Origin: Diplonema papillatum
Taxonomy: Eukaryota; Euglenozoa; Diplonemea; Diplonemida; Diplonemidae
NCBI GenBank assembly: GCA_030068145.1
Contig: JAPJBO010000991.1
Coordinates: 16,503 to 80,502, forward strand
Length of the DNA: 64,000 bases
Reading direction: 5' to 3'
Part shown: positions 1 to 10,940 of the stretch, piece by piece
Layout: every line of letters starts with the position of its first letter
Position numbering within the stretch: the first letter of the stretch is position 1
Notes under the pieces: model-generated
What the model was told of the DNA's origin: nothing
What the model saw: the letters and a program-made list of their open reading frames with translations, nothing else
The model's database searches: none
Position numbers and translations under genes: made by a program

Positions 1-690
1 TTGGAGGATCGTCGGGAAGTCGGGTGGGATGAGATAGAAGTGACGACATGTTGACCCTCCGCGAGGACGCCGACGAGATCGAAGGGGCCCGCGAGTCGCC
101 GGGTTGCTTCGAGCGGACCGCCGAGATCGCCGCCAGTTACGGCGCGCGCGACAAGCCGTGCCTGCTGGAGGCGGCGGCGGCGGGCAGCGTGCCGGTGACG
201 TCGCTGTGCTCGCCGGCTTCGACCGACGGCGGCAGCGACAGCGGCGCCTCCAGCAACGACGACGACGACGACGACGAGGTGTGCGTTCCGGTGTGCCGGC
301 GGGCGTCGGCCGCCCGCAGCGAGAGCTTCCGCGTCGACGACGTCGAGCACGCGCCCGCCTGCGAGATCGGGACGTTCGACTACTGCGGCGGGTTCGAAGC
401 CTTCGACAGTGACGAAGACCTCCCCGGGCCCCCCGGGTAGACGGTCGCCGTCTTCGTCGTCCGCGTCGAGTGCCGCCCGCCCGTCGAAAGCTTGTCCAGG
501 CGCGATCCGTGTCCCCGCCTGCGCCGGCGGGAACCCAGGCAACGACTGCGATTGCGGCAAGGGGAGTGCGCGACGAGAGCTGCTGGGCGCGGCTGCACCG
601 GCATGCGGCGGCGCGCGAGAAGGAGCGGACCCGCGTCGAGCGCGCCGCCAGCTACGGCGCGCGCGACAAGCGGCGAAAACTAAAAGAAAA
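1..690 (+). pseudogene. Truncated upstream copy of the 837-2015 gene
   Basis: Bases about 60-640 repeat about 885-1485 of the downstream gene with high identity (same acidic Asp run, same GPPG segment, same RDESCWARL segment). The reading frame stops at 438 because of a small insertion after the GPPG codons, and the rest continues in another frame. At about 642 the copy jumps back to a segment resembling its own position 135 (SYGARDK codons), then ends in A-rich unrelated sequence. The copy may begin left of the window. It is a broken duplicate rather than a gene. Confidence 0.75.
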
Positions 691-836
691 GGTAGAACAC
701 AATAGCAAACAAAAAAGCAAGCGAACCTTAACTCGAAAACGTCGAAAGACACCAGACTGTACATCAACCGACTATCGGCAACGCAAACAACCCGCACAGG
801 AACCAAGGGGGTGCAGGGACTCGACACACAGGCACC

Positions 837-2015
837 ATGCAAACCGACCGCCTCTTGTACCTGGGCAAGCGCGGGGCTCAGCTGCGCGAGGACGCCGACG
901 AGATCGAAGGGGCCCGCGAGTCGCCGGTTTGCTTCGAGCGGACCGCCGAGATCGCCGCCAGTTACGGTGCGCGCGACAAGCCGTGCCTGCTGGAGGCGGC
1001 GGCGGCGGGCAGCGTGCCGGTGACGCCGCTGTGCTCGCCGGCTTCGACCGACGGCGGCAGCGACAGCGGCGCCAACGACGACGACGACGACGACGAGGTG
1101 TGCGTTCCGGTGTGCCGGCGGGCGTCGGCCGCCCGCAGCGAGAGCTTCCACGTCGACGACGTCGAGCACGCGCCCGCCTGCGGAATCGGGACGTTCGACT
1201 ACTGCGGCGGGTTCGAAGCCTTCGACAGTGGCGAAGACCTCCCCGGGCCCCCCGGGTCGCCGTCTTCGTCGTCCGCGTCGAGTGCCGCCCGCCCGTCGAA
1301 AGCTTGTCCAGGCGCGATCCCAGTGATCACCGTGTCCCCGCCTGCGCCGGGGGGAACCCAGGCGACGACGAGAACGACTGCGATTGCGGCAAGGGGAGTG
1401 CGCGACGAGAGCTGCTGGGCGCGGCTGCACCGGCACGCGGCGGCGCGCGAGAAGGAGCGGGCGAGCGCCGAGCGCGCCGCCCGCGAGAGGGTGCTGGCCG
1501 ACGAGGCGAGGGTTCTCAGCGAGGGCGTCCACTGCGCCGGGCCTAAAAGCGGATCGTCCCGCGGGGGGTCGCGGTCGGCCTCCCGGTCTGCGAAGAGCAG
1601 CGGGTGTGTGTCCGCAAGGTCAGCCGGGTCGCAGAAGGTGATGTCGAGCGCTATGGTGGAGCGTGTGGTGCGGAACTTGTCGACGAGCCGCAGGACCACG
1701 GAGCGTGAGCTCGCGCGGAAGAGGGAGTACTACGCGTCCCTCGAGATGCGGGAGTGCACATTCGCTCCGAATGCGCCACCGTCGAAACCCGAACCGGCAC
1801 TTGCCGCGGGCGTCGGCACCCGTAGACACAAGCTGGACGGAGACGCCGCGGCGCACCGGCTGTTCCTGGAGGCCAAGCAGCGGGCGAGGGCCCAGGCGCA
1901 GCAGGCAGAGCGCGAGAAGCGCCGCGAGCGCGAGCTGATCGAGCGGGAAAAGCGGGCGGCCAACCCCGCGTACGCCTTCCGTGTGCAGCTGAGGGGCGGC
2001 AGCAGGAGGATGTAG
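837..2015 (+). CDS. Hypothetical protein with ECTF-type motif and basic C-terminal coiled coil
   Basis: Open frame of 392 codons from ATG 837, GC-rich like other exons here. An acceptor-like acacacag ends at 831, five bases before the ATG, so this may be a spliced-leader addition site (inference). Residues 1-110 are acidic with an Asp run (about 78-84). The middle is Ser/Arg-rich. Residues about 290-335 read RTTERELARKREYYASLE followed by MRECTFAPN, a short motif common in eukaryotic coiled-coil or ciliary proteins. The C-terminal 60 residues are Glu/Arg/Lys-rich and helical. I do not recognise a family. It is flanked by degenerate copies of its 5' two-thirds (1-690) and of its 3' third (2104-3060), which suggests this is the parental, intact copy. 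Confidence 0.6.
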   Translation: MQTDRLLYLGKRGAQLREDADEIEGARESPVCFERTAEIAASYGARDKPCLLEAAAAGSVPVTPLCSPASTDGGSDSGANDDDDDDEVCVPVCRRASAARSESFHVDDVEHAPACGIGTFDYCGGFEAFDSGEDLPGPPGSPSSSSASSAARPSKACPGAIPVITVSPPAPGGTQATTRTTAIAARGVRDESCWARLHRHAAAREKERASAERAARERVLADEARVLSEGVHCAGPKSGSSRGGSRSASRSAKSSGCVSARSAGSQKVMSSAMVERVVRNLSTSRRTTERELARKREYYASLEMRECTFAPNAPPSKPEPALAAGVGTRRHKLDGDAAAHRLFLEAKQRARAQAQQAEREKRRERELIEREKRAANPAYAFRVQLRGGSRRM

Positions 2016-2103
2016 GTCGGGCGTACAAAAGCACTGTATATCTCCCATGCAGATGCCGCCAGGACATGCCCCACCAGCTGCCCTCCTCCGCCAGACCCAA
2101 AGG

Positions 2104-2518
2104 TAGCTCATCTCGCGGTCAGCCCCCAGGTCTACCAGGAGCAACGGGGGGTTGTCTGCTGGGGCTGCTGGGTCTTCTGCGGCTGTTGGGTCACAGAAAG
2201 TGATGTCGAGTGCTATGGTGGAGCGTGCGGTGCGGAATTTGTCGACGAGCCGCAGGACCACGGAGCGGGAGCTCGCGCGGAAGGGGGAGTATTACGCGTC
2301 CCTCGAGATGCGGGAGTGCACATTCGCTCCGAATGCGGCGCCGTCGAAACCCGAACCGGCACTTGCCGCGGGCGCCGGCACCCCTAGACACAAGCTGGAC
2401 GGCGGCGCCGCGGCGCACCGGCTGTTCCTGGAGGCCAACCAGCGGGCGGGGAAAAGCGGGCGGCCAACCCCGCGTACGCCTTCCGTGTGCAGTTGAGGGG
2501 CGGCGGCAGGCGGATGTA
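2104..2518 (+). pseudogene. First 3' echo of the 837-2015 gene
   Basis: Repeats the gene's 3' part from the GSQKVMSSAM codons to the terminal RRM-stop, with substitutions. A deletion removes the AQAQQAEREKRRERE segment and shifts the frame, although the terminal nucleotides for VQLRGGGRRM and the stop are still recognisable in another frame at about 2480-2518. Intergenic sequence between copies also shows similarity (the block with caggacctgccccaccagctgccct, cut here to a description, occurs after both copies), so the repeat unit includes 3' flank. Confidence 0.75.
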
Positions 2519-2599
2519 AGCGGGCACAGCAGTACCGTACTCTTGCAGATGTAGCCAGGACCTGCCCCACCAGCTGCCCTCACTAACCTAGCGGCCGCC

Positions 2600-3060
2600 A
2601 CGCCTCCGCCAGATCCAAAGGGGGCTCATCTCGCGGATCTTCACGGTCAGCCTCCCAGTCTACCAGGGGGGTGTTTGTTGGGTCTGCTGGGGCTTCTGGG
2701 GCGAATAGGTCGCAGACAGTGATGTCGAGTGCTATGGTGGGGCGTGTGGTGCGGAACTTGTCAACGAACCGCAGGTTCACGGAGGGGGAACTTGCGGCGG
2801 AGGGAGTACTACGCGTCGGGAGTGCACGTTCGCTCCGAACGCGGCGCCGTCGAAACCCGAGCCGGCCCTTGCCGCCGACGCACCGGCTGTTCCTGGAGGC
2901 CAAGCAGCGGCGAGATGCCCTCGCGAACCTAGCGGCCACGTCTCCGCCATACCCAAAGGTACATCTCGCGTATCCTCGCGGTCGGCCTCCCGGTCTGCCC
3001 TTAGGCAAGCTGGCCGAACGTAAGAAGCGCCGAGGGCGCGAGCCGATCGAGAGAATGAGC
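2600..3060 (+). pseudogene. Second, more decayed 3' echo of the 837-2015 gene
   Basis: Recognisable landmarks are SQTVMSSAMVGRVVRNLST, then RSLRTRRRRNPSRP out of frame, then HRLFLEAKQRRDA and KRRGREPIER. It carries more deletions than the copy at 2104-2518. The gradient of decay with distance from the intact gene is clear by eye. Confidence 0.7.
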
Positions 3061-4608
3061 GGAACGGCAACCCTGTCGCTACGAGACAACCACAGAGCGG
3101 CAGCCCTTTCCGCGTGTAGTAGTAGAAGGTTAGATCTTGTGCTTGCGATTGTTCACTTTCCCCTGCTTTTTGCAGCAAGTCTTGCGTCCCAGACAGTTGT
3201 CCCACCTGTGTTGACCACATCAAAGAGACGAACGTCACCCGGAAGCTGTGGAGTGCCGCTCGAGTTTCAAGCGCTCGTTCCCCCAATAAACACAACACTT
3301 TGGCTTTTGTGTCGTGGGGTGGTGGTTCAACTAACTCGTATATTCCTCGTGAACAGCATCTCTAGCAAAGACACACCCCCAGTCCTGCAAGCAGTCCGCC
3401 CGCATTGGCTGCCCCTGTCGTCAGTACGAACACCTATCGCGATCTTGAGGTGACCTGTTCCTGATTCCTCAAACATGCCGGCGAAGGCTGACCGAGTGGC
3501 CATGGCCCTAATTCACCGCGCGCAGGACATTGCAGTTTTGCCTTAACATTTGACGTTCCTTTTCCCGTCGTTCTCTTTCTGTGCGCGCACATAGAACTGT
3601 TTTCTTTCTAGATAGGAGTGCGGTGACCGGAAGCTCCCCGGAGGTATGGCCCCTGCACTCCAACTAGTCCCTCTCTCTCCTCGCCTTTAGATTGTGTTAC
3701 GCCTTCATCTCGCATACATTGATAGACTTGTACCCTTTTCCGGCACCTGTTTTAATTCGGAAGCAAGACTCTTTTCGCGTGCTTGTTCTCCCTGTCTCGT
3801 TTTCCTGTCCCTTCTCGTGCTGCTTCGAAATCATGTTCTGTCCGCCCGTGCGGGCTCGTCTACGGAGAGTCGTGGCTGAGTCGCAGCTAACGGGAAGACC
3901 TTCTCTGCCTTCTTCACGGTTTGTGCAGTTCCATGGAAATTAGGCCACGGATACCGGGGGGGTCGGGCAGCGCGCGATGCGCACTGGGACGGCGCCCCGA
4001 GCACACCACTTGCCGGCCCTTTCTAGTCCGAGCGGCTGTCTGAACACCACTTGCCCACCCATTTAGAACAAACACCGGCCCCTGGGCACCCGTCGGCGAC
4101 CCTTTCTTAGCACTAGCGCCGGCAGTACCACTTGCTCGCGCGACGTATTCGCTTCGGATACCAAGTTGCAATGTTGTCTTGACGGATGCACCAGTAGAGA
4201 CGGTACTGGGACTCCTCATGCTGTCCTTCACAGTGCACTGTGCCGCGCATTATCCACCGCGTTGGAATGTAGAGCGCACTTCGGTTGCAACTCGTAGGAC
4301 AAGTGCTTAACAACAGCCCGGAAAGTCCGCGCCGCGAAAGCGAGCTGGAACAAAACTTGACCTGGAAATGACCAGTTTGACCTCATCCTCATCATCGTTG
4401 ACTCTCCCGACGGACGGCGTCATAAAGTAGCACTAGCCCGCGAACATTCATGGCACCTGCACTTTACAGAACTCAATGCTTAACACGCAAGCCAATCACA
4501 GGAGCCGACCCCACCCACACCGCGAGAGCGGCGTGCCGCGCTTTCTCGTTCCCCCCTCATCGAAAACACGCCATCGGATTCCCACTGCCCTCCCCTCCCG
4601 TTTGAACG
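3061..4608. other. Intergenic, no gene recognised
   Basis: No frame here looks coding. One dispersed repeat lies at 3622-3681. The last 150 bases before 4609 are C/T-rich and could serve as the polypyrimidine tract for spliced-leader addition to the RING gene. Confidence 0.4.
3622..3681 (+). repeat. Dispersed repeat R4
   Basis: A 60-base block (gaccgga, then ggagagatgg or its variant, then cccctgcactc, then aactagtccctctctct) recurs at 12458-12530 and 40096-40160 with substitutions. All three end in a CT-rich run. Origin unknown. Confidence 0.6.
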
Positions 4609-5433
4609 ATGACCGCCTCGAAGAACGGCGGCCGCTCTGTGAATATGCTGGGCCGCCTGACGCCGTCGGCGGCCGACCCCATCGCCCCGCCGTCCCTCCA
4701 CGCGTACAGCAGGAAGAAGGAGCTGGCCGCGAGCTCGGAAGGCAAGCCGGCCGCCGCGGTGGCCGGGCACTGCTGCGCGGTGTGCGAGGAGGTGATGCTC
4801 GCGCCGGCGCGCGGGCCGGTGATGCTGGTGCCCTGCGGGCACACCTTCTGCGCACCGTGCGTCGAGAAGTGGCAGCGGACCCGCAGCGAGTGCCCCTTGT
4901 GCCGCGCCCCGTCGACCGACGCGGTCCCCAACCACGCCCTGCGCCTCCTCATCGACAGAAGCCGGCCCGACTTCGATGCATCAACCGCAACCGCCCTCGA
5001 CGCCTCCATCGACGGCTCTCCCGACCGAATCCTCGAACACTGCACCCCCGACAACGCTGAGCAAGTCCGTCGGTACATGTCCCAGTACTCCCTGTCCACC
5101 GCACGCTGGAGCATCCTCCTGGCCGAGCAAGACAGTCTGCGGGCTGATTTGGACAAGGTCGTGCAGGGGGCGGATGTGGACAAAAAAGTGGCGGACTACC
5201 TGTCAACAGAAGCCGCGCAGCTGGCCGAGGAGGTCACGCGCCTCACGCAGGACCTCGACGTCGTCTCAAAGCAGCTGGCCGAAAAGCGGGCGTCGATCGA
5301 CGAGGCCGACGACGAGAAGCGGCGCATCCTGACCCGTGTCGACGCCCTGCAACAGCAGATCGTCGCCCACGAGAAGGAGTCCTTCAAGGCGCAAACCATC
5401 CTCTCGCACCTGGCACCCACGCTTCAACTGTGA
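4609..5433 (+). CDS. RING-finger protein with C-terminal coiled coil (putative E3 ubiquitin ligase)
   Basis: 274 residues from ATG 4609. A C3HC4 RING is visible at residues 56-98: C56-x2-C59, C76-x-H78, C81-x2-C84, C95-x2-C98, with the typical PCGHTFCAPCVEKW core. Families of this kind bind E2 enzymes and transfer ubiquitin; the substrate is unknown. Residues about 190-265 (LSTEAAQLAEEVTRL onward) form a heptad-like coiled coil ending with a short tail, LAPTLQL-stop. No membrane segment or signal peptide is visible. The 5' side is C/T-rich. The coiled-coil coding segment is re-used in two decayed downstream copies (5780-6110). Assignment as a RING protein is firm; the ligase role is inferred from the family. 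Confidence 0.85.
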   Translation: MTASKNGGRSVNMLGRLTPSAADPIAPPSLHAYSRKKELAASSEGKPAAAVAGHCCAVCEEVMLAPARGPVMLVPCGHTFCAPCVEKWQRTRSECPLCRAPSTDAVPNHALRLLIDRSRPDFDASTATALDASIDGSPDRILEHCTPDNAEQVRRYMSQYSLSTARWSILLAEQDSLRADLDKVVQGADVDKKVADYLSTEAAQLAEEVTRLTQDLDVVSKQLAEKRASIDEADDEKRRILTRVDALQQQIVAHEKESFKAQTILSHLAPTLQL

Positions 5434-5779
5434 GTGTAGCCATCTTGTCGGTGGCAATGTCAAGAGGGCGCACTATCTATCTGGTGCGCTGCCGAACGTG
5501 CTCAAACAACCACTTACAGACACTCAGAGACACTCAGTCTTTCTGCGGTGAAAAGGCCGCCTACGAGGCGTGCACTGACTGGTGCTGCTGCGGAGAGCGC
5601 TCGATGAATAGAGCTCCCAGCGGATCTGCGGTGCACCGTCAAACGGGGTTCTCCCCTGCCAGTTCCAGACGGGTTAGTTGTCCACGCCAAAGTGCGGAGG
5701 TTCGCTTCTAAGCCCTTAAAGACCAGTTCCGTGAAAGGTTGCGCGGATGAACGGGTGATGGAGGACCGAACACGAGAAC

Positions 5780-5925
5780 CGGCGCAGGTCACGCGCCTCA
5801 CACAAGATCGCCGTCGTTTCCAAGCAGTCGGTCCGATAAGCGGGCGTCCATCGACGAGGCGAGCGGGAAGAAATTCGTGATCGTGGATGCCCTACAGCAG
5901 CTGATCACCGTCCAGGAGAAGGAAA
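5780..5925 (+). pseudogene. First 3' echo of the RING gene
   Basis: Repeats 5223-5375 (VTRLTQD, then the VVSKQ, KRASID and DALQQQI segments) with deletions and frame changes. For example gtcacgcgcctcac occurs in both, followed by matched ccgtcgtttccaagcag and gcgggcgtccatcgacgag. No start and no continuous frame. Confidence 0.75.
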
Positions 5926-6039
5926 CGCGATGCCGAGGACAGTTGATCTCTCGCCATGTGCTTCTGACAGTTGAAAGCTTGTCCGGATGGAATGGTACAC
6001 CTGCGAGAGCTAAACACTTGCAACGCAGACTCGGCCAAT

Positions 6040-6110
6040 ATCCTGACGCGTGCGGACGGCTTGCAACAACAGCCGATTGCTGCCACATACCATCCATCGG
6101 ACACTTTCCC
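6040..6110 (+). pseudogene. Second 3' echo of the RING gene
   Basis: A shorter copy of 5325-5372: atcctgacgcgtgcggac, then ttgcaacaacag, then atcgctgcc-like bases match the codons ILTRVDALQQQIVA. More diverged than the copy at 5780-5925. Confidence 0.55.
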
Positions 6111-6807
6111 ACACCGCAACTGTAATTGTACGCTTCCTGTAGCTGGCTGAGTCCTTTTCCATAGAGCATCGTCTCGCATCGTCGAGACCAACTGTAAGAA
6201 CCGGAGCTTCCTGAACCGTGGCTGAAATGCCTCGTGTTTTTGGCCAGGCGAAACGCGCTACCAACCAGCGCCGTCGATTTTCACAGCGCGATCGAACTAG
6301 TTGTGTTGTGTGCTGGACCTCTCTTCGGAGAGGCTCGCGCACTCACAGCTCAACCTCGCACGCACCCTCAAGGCAACAGCCAGTGTGGACGAGCTCCGCA
6401 GCATTGCAAGGGGAGGTGGTGTCGCGCACCTGTACCTTCCTCGTGTAACAGCCCTTCTAGCTCAGGCTGCGATGCTGCTGTCCCCGCGCTGCTCTACCCC
6501 CCCCCCCCCCCCCCCCAGCGAATGGGTTTCTGTGAAGCGCGTGTTTTAGATGCCAACCAAAAGAAACAGTGTCAATTAACGATCCGCCCTCCCCTATCTT
6601 ACCCCCTCTTGGCTTTCTCTGGAGACAACTGCCTCGCCCAACGCTCATCCGAAAGGCCATGTTAGATGGCTGCCTGCCGCAATCCGTTGCGATCAGTGAC
6701 GTTTCGTGAAGAAGGACGGGCGAGTCACGCTGGCAACAGCTTCTGTGCTCCTCCAGACAGGCGGTTAGCGGGAGGGGGAAGCAATGTCGACACCGTACCT
6801 GTTTATT
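6111..6807. other. Intergenic, no gene recognised
   Basis: No convincing coding frame. A run of about 20 C lies at 6497-6518. Confidence 0.4.
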
Positions 6808-7550
6808 ATTATCAGTATAATTCGTTGTCATTTACCCCCCCCCAGGGTGCGCACTAAGGGACGTTGCCCCCGTTGCACGTTGCACCCCCCTTTTGGGGGG
6901 GGGTCGTTTTGGGGGCTGTTTTTGGGGTGTTTCCCAGACCCCCCGGTGCCGAGTGGGTACTCCGTTTTCTCCAGATGAATCCGTTCTCCTCGTTTTCGAA
7001 ATCGAAACCCACTTTTGCGGAAAAAAAGGTCAATCCCCACCAAAATGTTTTCCTGCACTTTTTTGGCAGGGAAATGTACTTTGCAACTTTTGAGCAAAGT
7101 CAGTTTCCCCGAAAACCAAGATTCCTGCAGTGCACTCAAAAATCAGCCAAAATCTGGAAAATTGGCCCAAAAAGTGAAAATTCGGGCCGATTGGGCCGAT
7201 TTACCATGTGCTTTTCCCAAAATGCCAATACCCCCCAAAAGCTGTTTTTCAGGCAAATCCGCTGGGAAACGTACTTAGAGAATTCCGAAAAATCGGCACC
7301 AAGACAACCACGAAAGGGCAGATTTTCCCGGTTTCAGCCTGTGTTTTGCATGTCAAATTTCGGGCCTCACAGACGAACTGAGGACGGAGTGGAAAGATCC
7401 ATCGCGAAAGAGCGCGTTTAAGGGGGTCCCCGGAAAAAAGGGTGGGGGGGGTCCCCGGCCACCAGGTGCACCAAACAGGACCCCCCCCCCCCCCGGGTCG
7501 AGCTAATTTATTCCTGGGTGAGTTTTTTTCAGGCTTTTTTTCCGACTAAT

Positions 7551-7690
7551 TTGTTCCGGGAAGTGAAAATTTATTCCGGGAAGTGAAAATTTGTTCCGGG
7601 AAGTGAAAATTTATTCCGGGAAGTGAAAATTTGTTCCGGGAAGTGAAAATTTATTCCGGGAAGTGAAAATTTGTTCCGGAAACTGAAAAT
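7551..7690 (+). repeat. 20-bp tandem repeat, about 7 units
   Basis: Unit ttccgggaagtgaaaatttR, with the last base alternating g and a. The same unit recurs at 9240-9355 in the same orientation and at 9435-9640 in reverse orientation. Confidence 0.9.
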
Positions 7691-7755
7691 TTGGGGTTTG
7701 CCAAATTTTCCAGATTTTCACCATTTGTGTGTGATTTTTACAATTTTTGTGTAAG

Positions 7756-8205
7756 GTACGCATACCCGAACCCCCCCCGCATACCCGAACCCGCATACCC
7801 AAACCCGCAAACCCGAACCCGCAACCCGCGTACCCTAACCCCGCAAACCCTAACCCGCAAACCCCGCAAACCCGCATACCCAAACCCGCATACCCTAACC
7901 CGCAAACCCGCATACCCTAACCTCGCAAACCCGCATACCCGAACCCGCAAACCCGCGTACCCTAACCCCGCAAACCCTAACCCGCAAACCCGCGTACCCT
8001 AACCCCGCAAACCCGCATACCCGCAAACCCGCAAACCCCGCAAACCCGCATACCCAAACCCGCATACCCAAACCCGCAAACCCGCATACCCTAACCTCGC
8101 AAACCCGCATACCCGAACCCCGCAACCCCGCGTACCCTAGCCCCGCAAACCCCGCATACCCTAACCCGCAAACCCCGCAAACCCTAACCCGCAAACCCCG
8201 CTTCC
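7756..8205 (+). repeat. Telomere-like degenerate minisatellite
   Basis: About 450 bases built from cccgcaaa, cccgcata, ccctaacc and cccgaacc words. Many ccctaa hexamers, the complement of TTAGGG, are embedded. It is interstitial rather than a true telomere end, since normal sequence continues on both sides. A mini-copy of the gggtttgc word occurs at 32219-32243. Confidence 0.85.
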
Positions 8206-9239
8206 CGCATGCGATAACGTTTTTCAAATACACACAGCAGATCAAAGAAAGGGGGGAAAGGTGGAAAATGCAGATCAAACGGGAGTAGAATGTGCACACT
8301 CGCTTATCCGACTCTTGACTTACTATGCCGTGTTCTGAAAGCTGTCGAGGGGCCCCTCCATAGGTTCTCGCATGATTCGTTCGCCTATGTAACACTATCC
8401 GTTTGTAGTACGCTTCGCAATTGTGTTCTTGCACTCTAGCCGAATGGCGGGTGGCGGATTTCCGCGCTCGGGCGCAAGACACAATTATGCTGCTTTTGCA
8501 GTGCAAGCCGAACCCGGTTCGCGACTTCGGTTGCGGTAAAGTGTTACAAAGTCTTCGGCTTTCAGATCCGGATACGCGTATGCAACAGATAGTTAGAGGT
8601 CACTTGAAGGATACCCGTGTGCAGCGTTCGAAAGAGTTTGCGTATCTGGAGTCTTTTTTTTTTTCGGGGGGTGCCCTTTTGACCCTATGTATTTTATTAT
8701 TTTTTGAGAAGAGAGTTTACGACAGCCTCGAGGATATTCGTCATTTCCTGCGTTCGTCCAGTGTAATTGTCGTCCAAGTTACTGACCGTGGGAAGGGGTT
8801 CCAAGAAGTCTGTCTGAGTGCGCGATGCAGTTTACCGATAGCCACCGCGTGCCTTCTGTGCCAGGGGTCGGATACGTTTACTTGCTGACCGGTGCTAACT
8901 TTGTAGAAGGCCCACCTATCAGCCTGAGTTCAGCTCCACAAGGTTCGTTTCGTTAAGGCAACTCATGATCACTTCGGTGTGAGGGATTAGTCCTGTTAGA
9001 AACTACTTGTGGGCGCCTGCTCCGTTGCGTGGTCTTCTCTCCGTACAGTGTTCCACATCTGGAAGGTCCTTGCGTTCAGTTCGCGCTTCCTGTGGGCACA
9101 AAGACAGTCGGTGACTTCAGGAAGGAATCAGCCATTCTTGCGTGATGTAATGTGGAGTGCAGATTCCGTTTGTTGCCACCTTGGGTTGTCAGCCCAGTCC
9201 TCCCCAGTTCTAGGTTCGGTCCGGGTCCCGTGAAATGAG
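8206..9239. other. No gene recognised
   Basis: Unique-looking sequence inside the 6.8-10.35 kb island. The longest open frame (8421-8888) has no family features and ordinary intergenic composition. Confidence 0.35.
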
Positions 9240-9645
9240 GAGAAATTTGTTCCGAAACTGAAAATTTGTTCCGGGAAGTGAAAATTTGTTCCGGAACTGA
9301 AAATTTGTTCCGGGAAGCGAAAATTTGTTCCGGGGAGTGAAAATTTGTTCCGGGGTGAGTTTTTTTTCTGGGAGGCTCACTGATCGTGTCAGCCATTTTT
9401 AGCCCAGAAATGAAAAAAAACTCACCCAGGAACAAATTAGTCAGAAAAAAAGCCCACCCCGGAACAAATTTTCAGTTCCCGGAACAAATTAGTCAGAAAA
9501 AAAGCCCTCCCCGGAACAAATTTTCACTTCCCGGAACAAATTTTCACTTCCCGGAACAAATTTTCACCTCCCGGAACAAATTTTCACCTCCCGGAATAAA
9601 AAAGTCGGAAAAAAGTCGGGAAAAAAGCCACCCCGGAATAAATTA
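9240..9645. repeat. Inverted arms of the 20-bp repeat
   Basis: Forward units (9240-9355) and reverse-complement units (9435-9640) face each other around about 80 bases that are themselves imperfectly palindromic (gtgagtttttttctggg against cccagaaatgaaaaaaaac). A long C-run (9652-9679) follows. Confidence 0.8.
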
Positions 9646-10789
9646 GCCCCACACCCCCCCCCCCCCCCCCCCCCCCCCCTTCCAAATTTAGCAGACGTTG
9701 ACGTTGCCCCCCCCCCCCCCCTGATTGAGTTTACGCGAACCCCCGAAAAAATAATTACCCCCCAAAAAAAATATACAAAAAAAAAAAAAAACAAAACCGA
9801 CGGTGACCCCCAAAACCTTTTTCAACCTTTCCAACACCCTTCAAGCTAAACCATTATACAACGACCCCCCCCCCCCTGAGGCCTAAATTTTGGCCGAGGG
9901 GGGTAATTTCCAGGGGGGGGGGTAAAGGAGGCTCCAGGGGGGGGGGGGGTAAAGGACACTGTCCTGGGGCTCCTGCAGGGTTCCTTTATGATCGCCACCT
10001 CTAACCAGGGAGACTACCTGGGGCCGGCCTAGGGGCATAAAAGTGGATGCTGGGCCATGGCAAGACCCTGAATCCTGCTGCTACTTCTGCCTGCTCAGCA
10101 CTCTAGCTTTTCCTTTTGCATCAGAACAGCGGCGGTGGAACTCCACAGCGGCTGTGGAACTCCTGTGAAAGAGCCCCGGACCCCTTGTGAACACTTCAGA
10201 CCCCATTTCACAGACAGTTCCGGGGGGGAGGGGGGGTAAAAGACACTGTTTTCCCAGTGTACATCGAAAATCCCAAAAAAGTGGTAAATTTCAGGGGGGG
10301 GGGGGGTAAAGTCCAGGGGGGTAAATGACAACGAATTATACTGATTATTTTTTTTGAAAGTATGCCAATACTGCAGGGAATAGTTGACTAGACCTCTTGA
10401 GTTTGTGCTGACCACGAATTGGGGAGTCGGGAGAACCTACAAAGCCAAAAGCAGGACCGACCCCCCGTTCGTGAGAAAAAGCGAAGAATAAAAAGTTTTT
10501 TGCTCTGGAGGTTTGTTTTTTCTTGCCCTGGTGGTCTGCTGGTGCACTCTTGCTGGCTCGGGTGAGCCAGGGTCTCCTACATGCAGGCCGGCGGTCTGGT
10601 GAGGTGGCATTTCGACTACTTATCAGAAGCGTTTGAAGCAGTCTGCAGAACTATCAGGATTGTTGAGCGGTAGCTGAATGGTCTTGGCAGGTCGGATGTG
10701 AAAAGCTGGGCGTTTTTGGTGGTGTAGCAAGGTTCGGCCGGGCGTGTGCACGAGTATTCAGGGTTCACCAGGAGGGCCCTGTTTTTTTT

Positions 10790-10831
10790 CGGTCGACACG
10801 ATGATCGCCTCCGGCGATCATCGTGTCGACC
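10790..10831. repeat. Perfect 19-bp stem hairpin with 3-base loop
   Basis: ggtcgacacgatgatcgcc, then tcc, then its exact reverse complement. The right arm is part of the echo copy that follows (10813-10935); in the parental gene at 11285-11320 only that arm exists, so the left arm is a fold-back addition. Confidence 0.85.
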
Positions 10832-10940
10832 GAGTTGATGTACCTCAGCTTTTCGGGCGGCCAGAGCGACGTGCTGCGCGGCCTCGGCTTGCACAAAGTA
10901 GCGTCCGGCGCCGAGATAGGCTCTGAGTGTCCGCCGAAAA
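10813..10940 (+). pseudogene. Upstream echo of the 11184-11585 gene
   Basis: Repeats 11296-11455 (codons for IIVPTEPMYLSFSGGQSDVL, then LHKVA and AEIGS) with a deletion that removes the SGLWGREVE codons. Near-identical over about 110 bases, so it is recent. Confidence 0.8.

Larger units (their letters stand above)
6808..10348. mobile_element. 3.5-kb gene-free island bounded by about 33-bp terminal inverted repeats
   Basis: The left end reads atcagtataattcgttg then tcatttacccccc (6815-6842). The right end at 10313-10345 is the exact reverse complement. Inside there is no plausible gene, but many G- and C-runs, a 20-bp tandem repeat in both orientations, and a telomere-like array. Two further ggggggtaaa-type blocks lie near the right end (9900-9960, 10220-10325). 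It could be a non-autonomous foldback/TIR element that has collected simple repeats. Confidence 0.55.

Noticed and set aside
4469-4484. 16-base match gaactcaatgcttaac between 4469 and 42567
   Set aside because: Too short to distinguish from chance in 64 kb of repetitive DNA.
7756-8205. A chromosome end
   Set aside because: Ordinary sequence continues for kilobases on both sides and the repeat is irregular.
8421-8888. A 155-codon open frame as a gene
   Set aside because: No motif, no codon bias like the neighbours, inside a repeat island.
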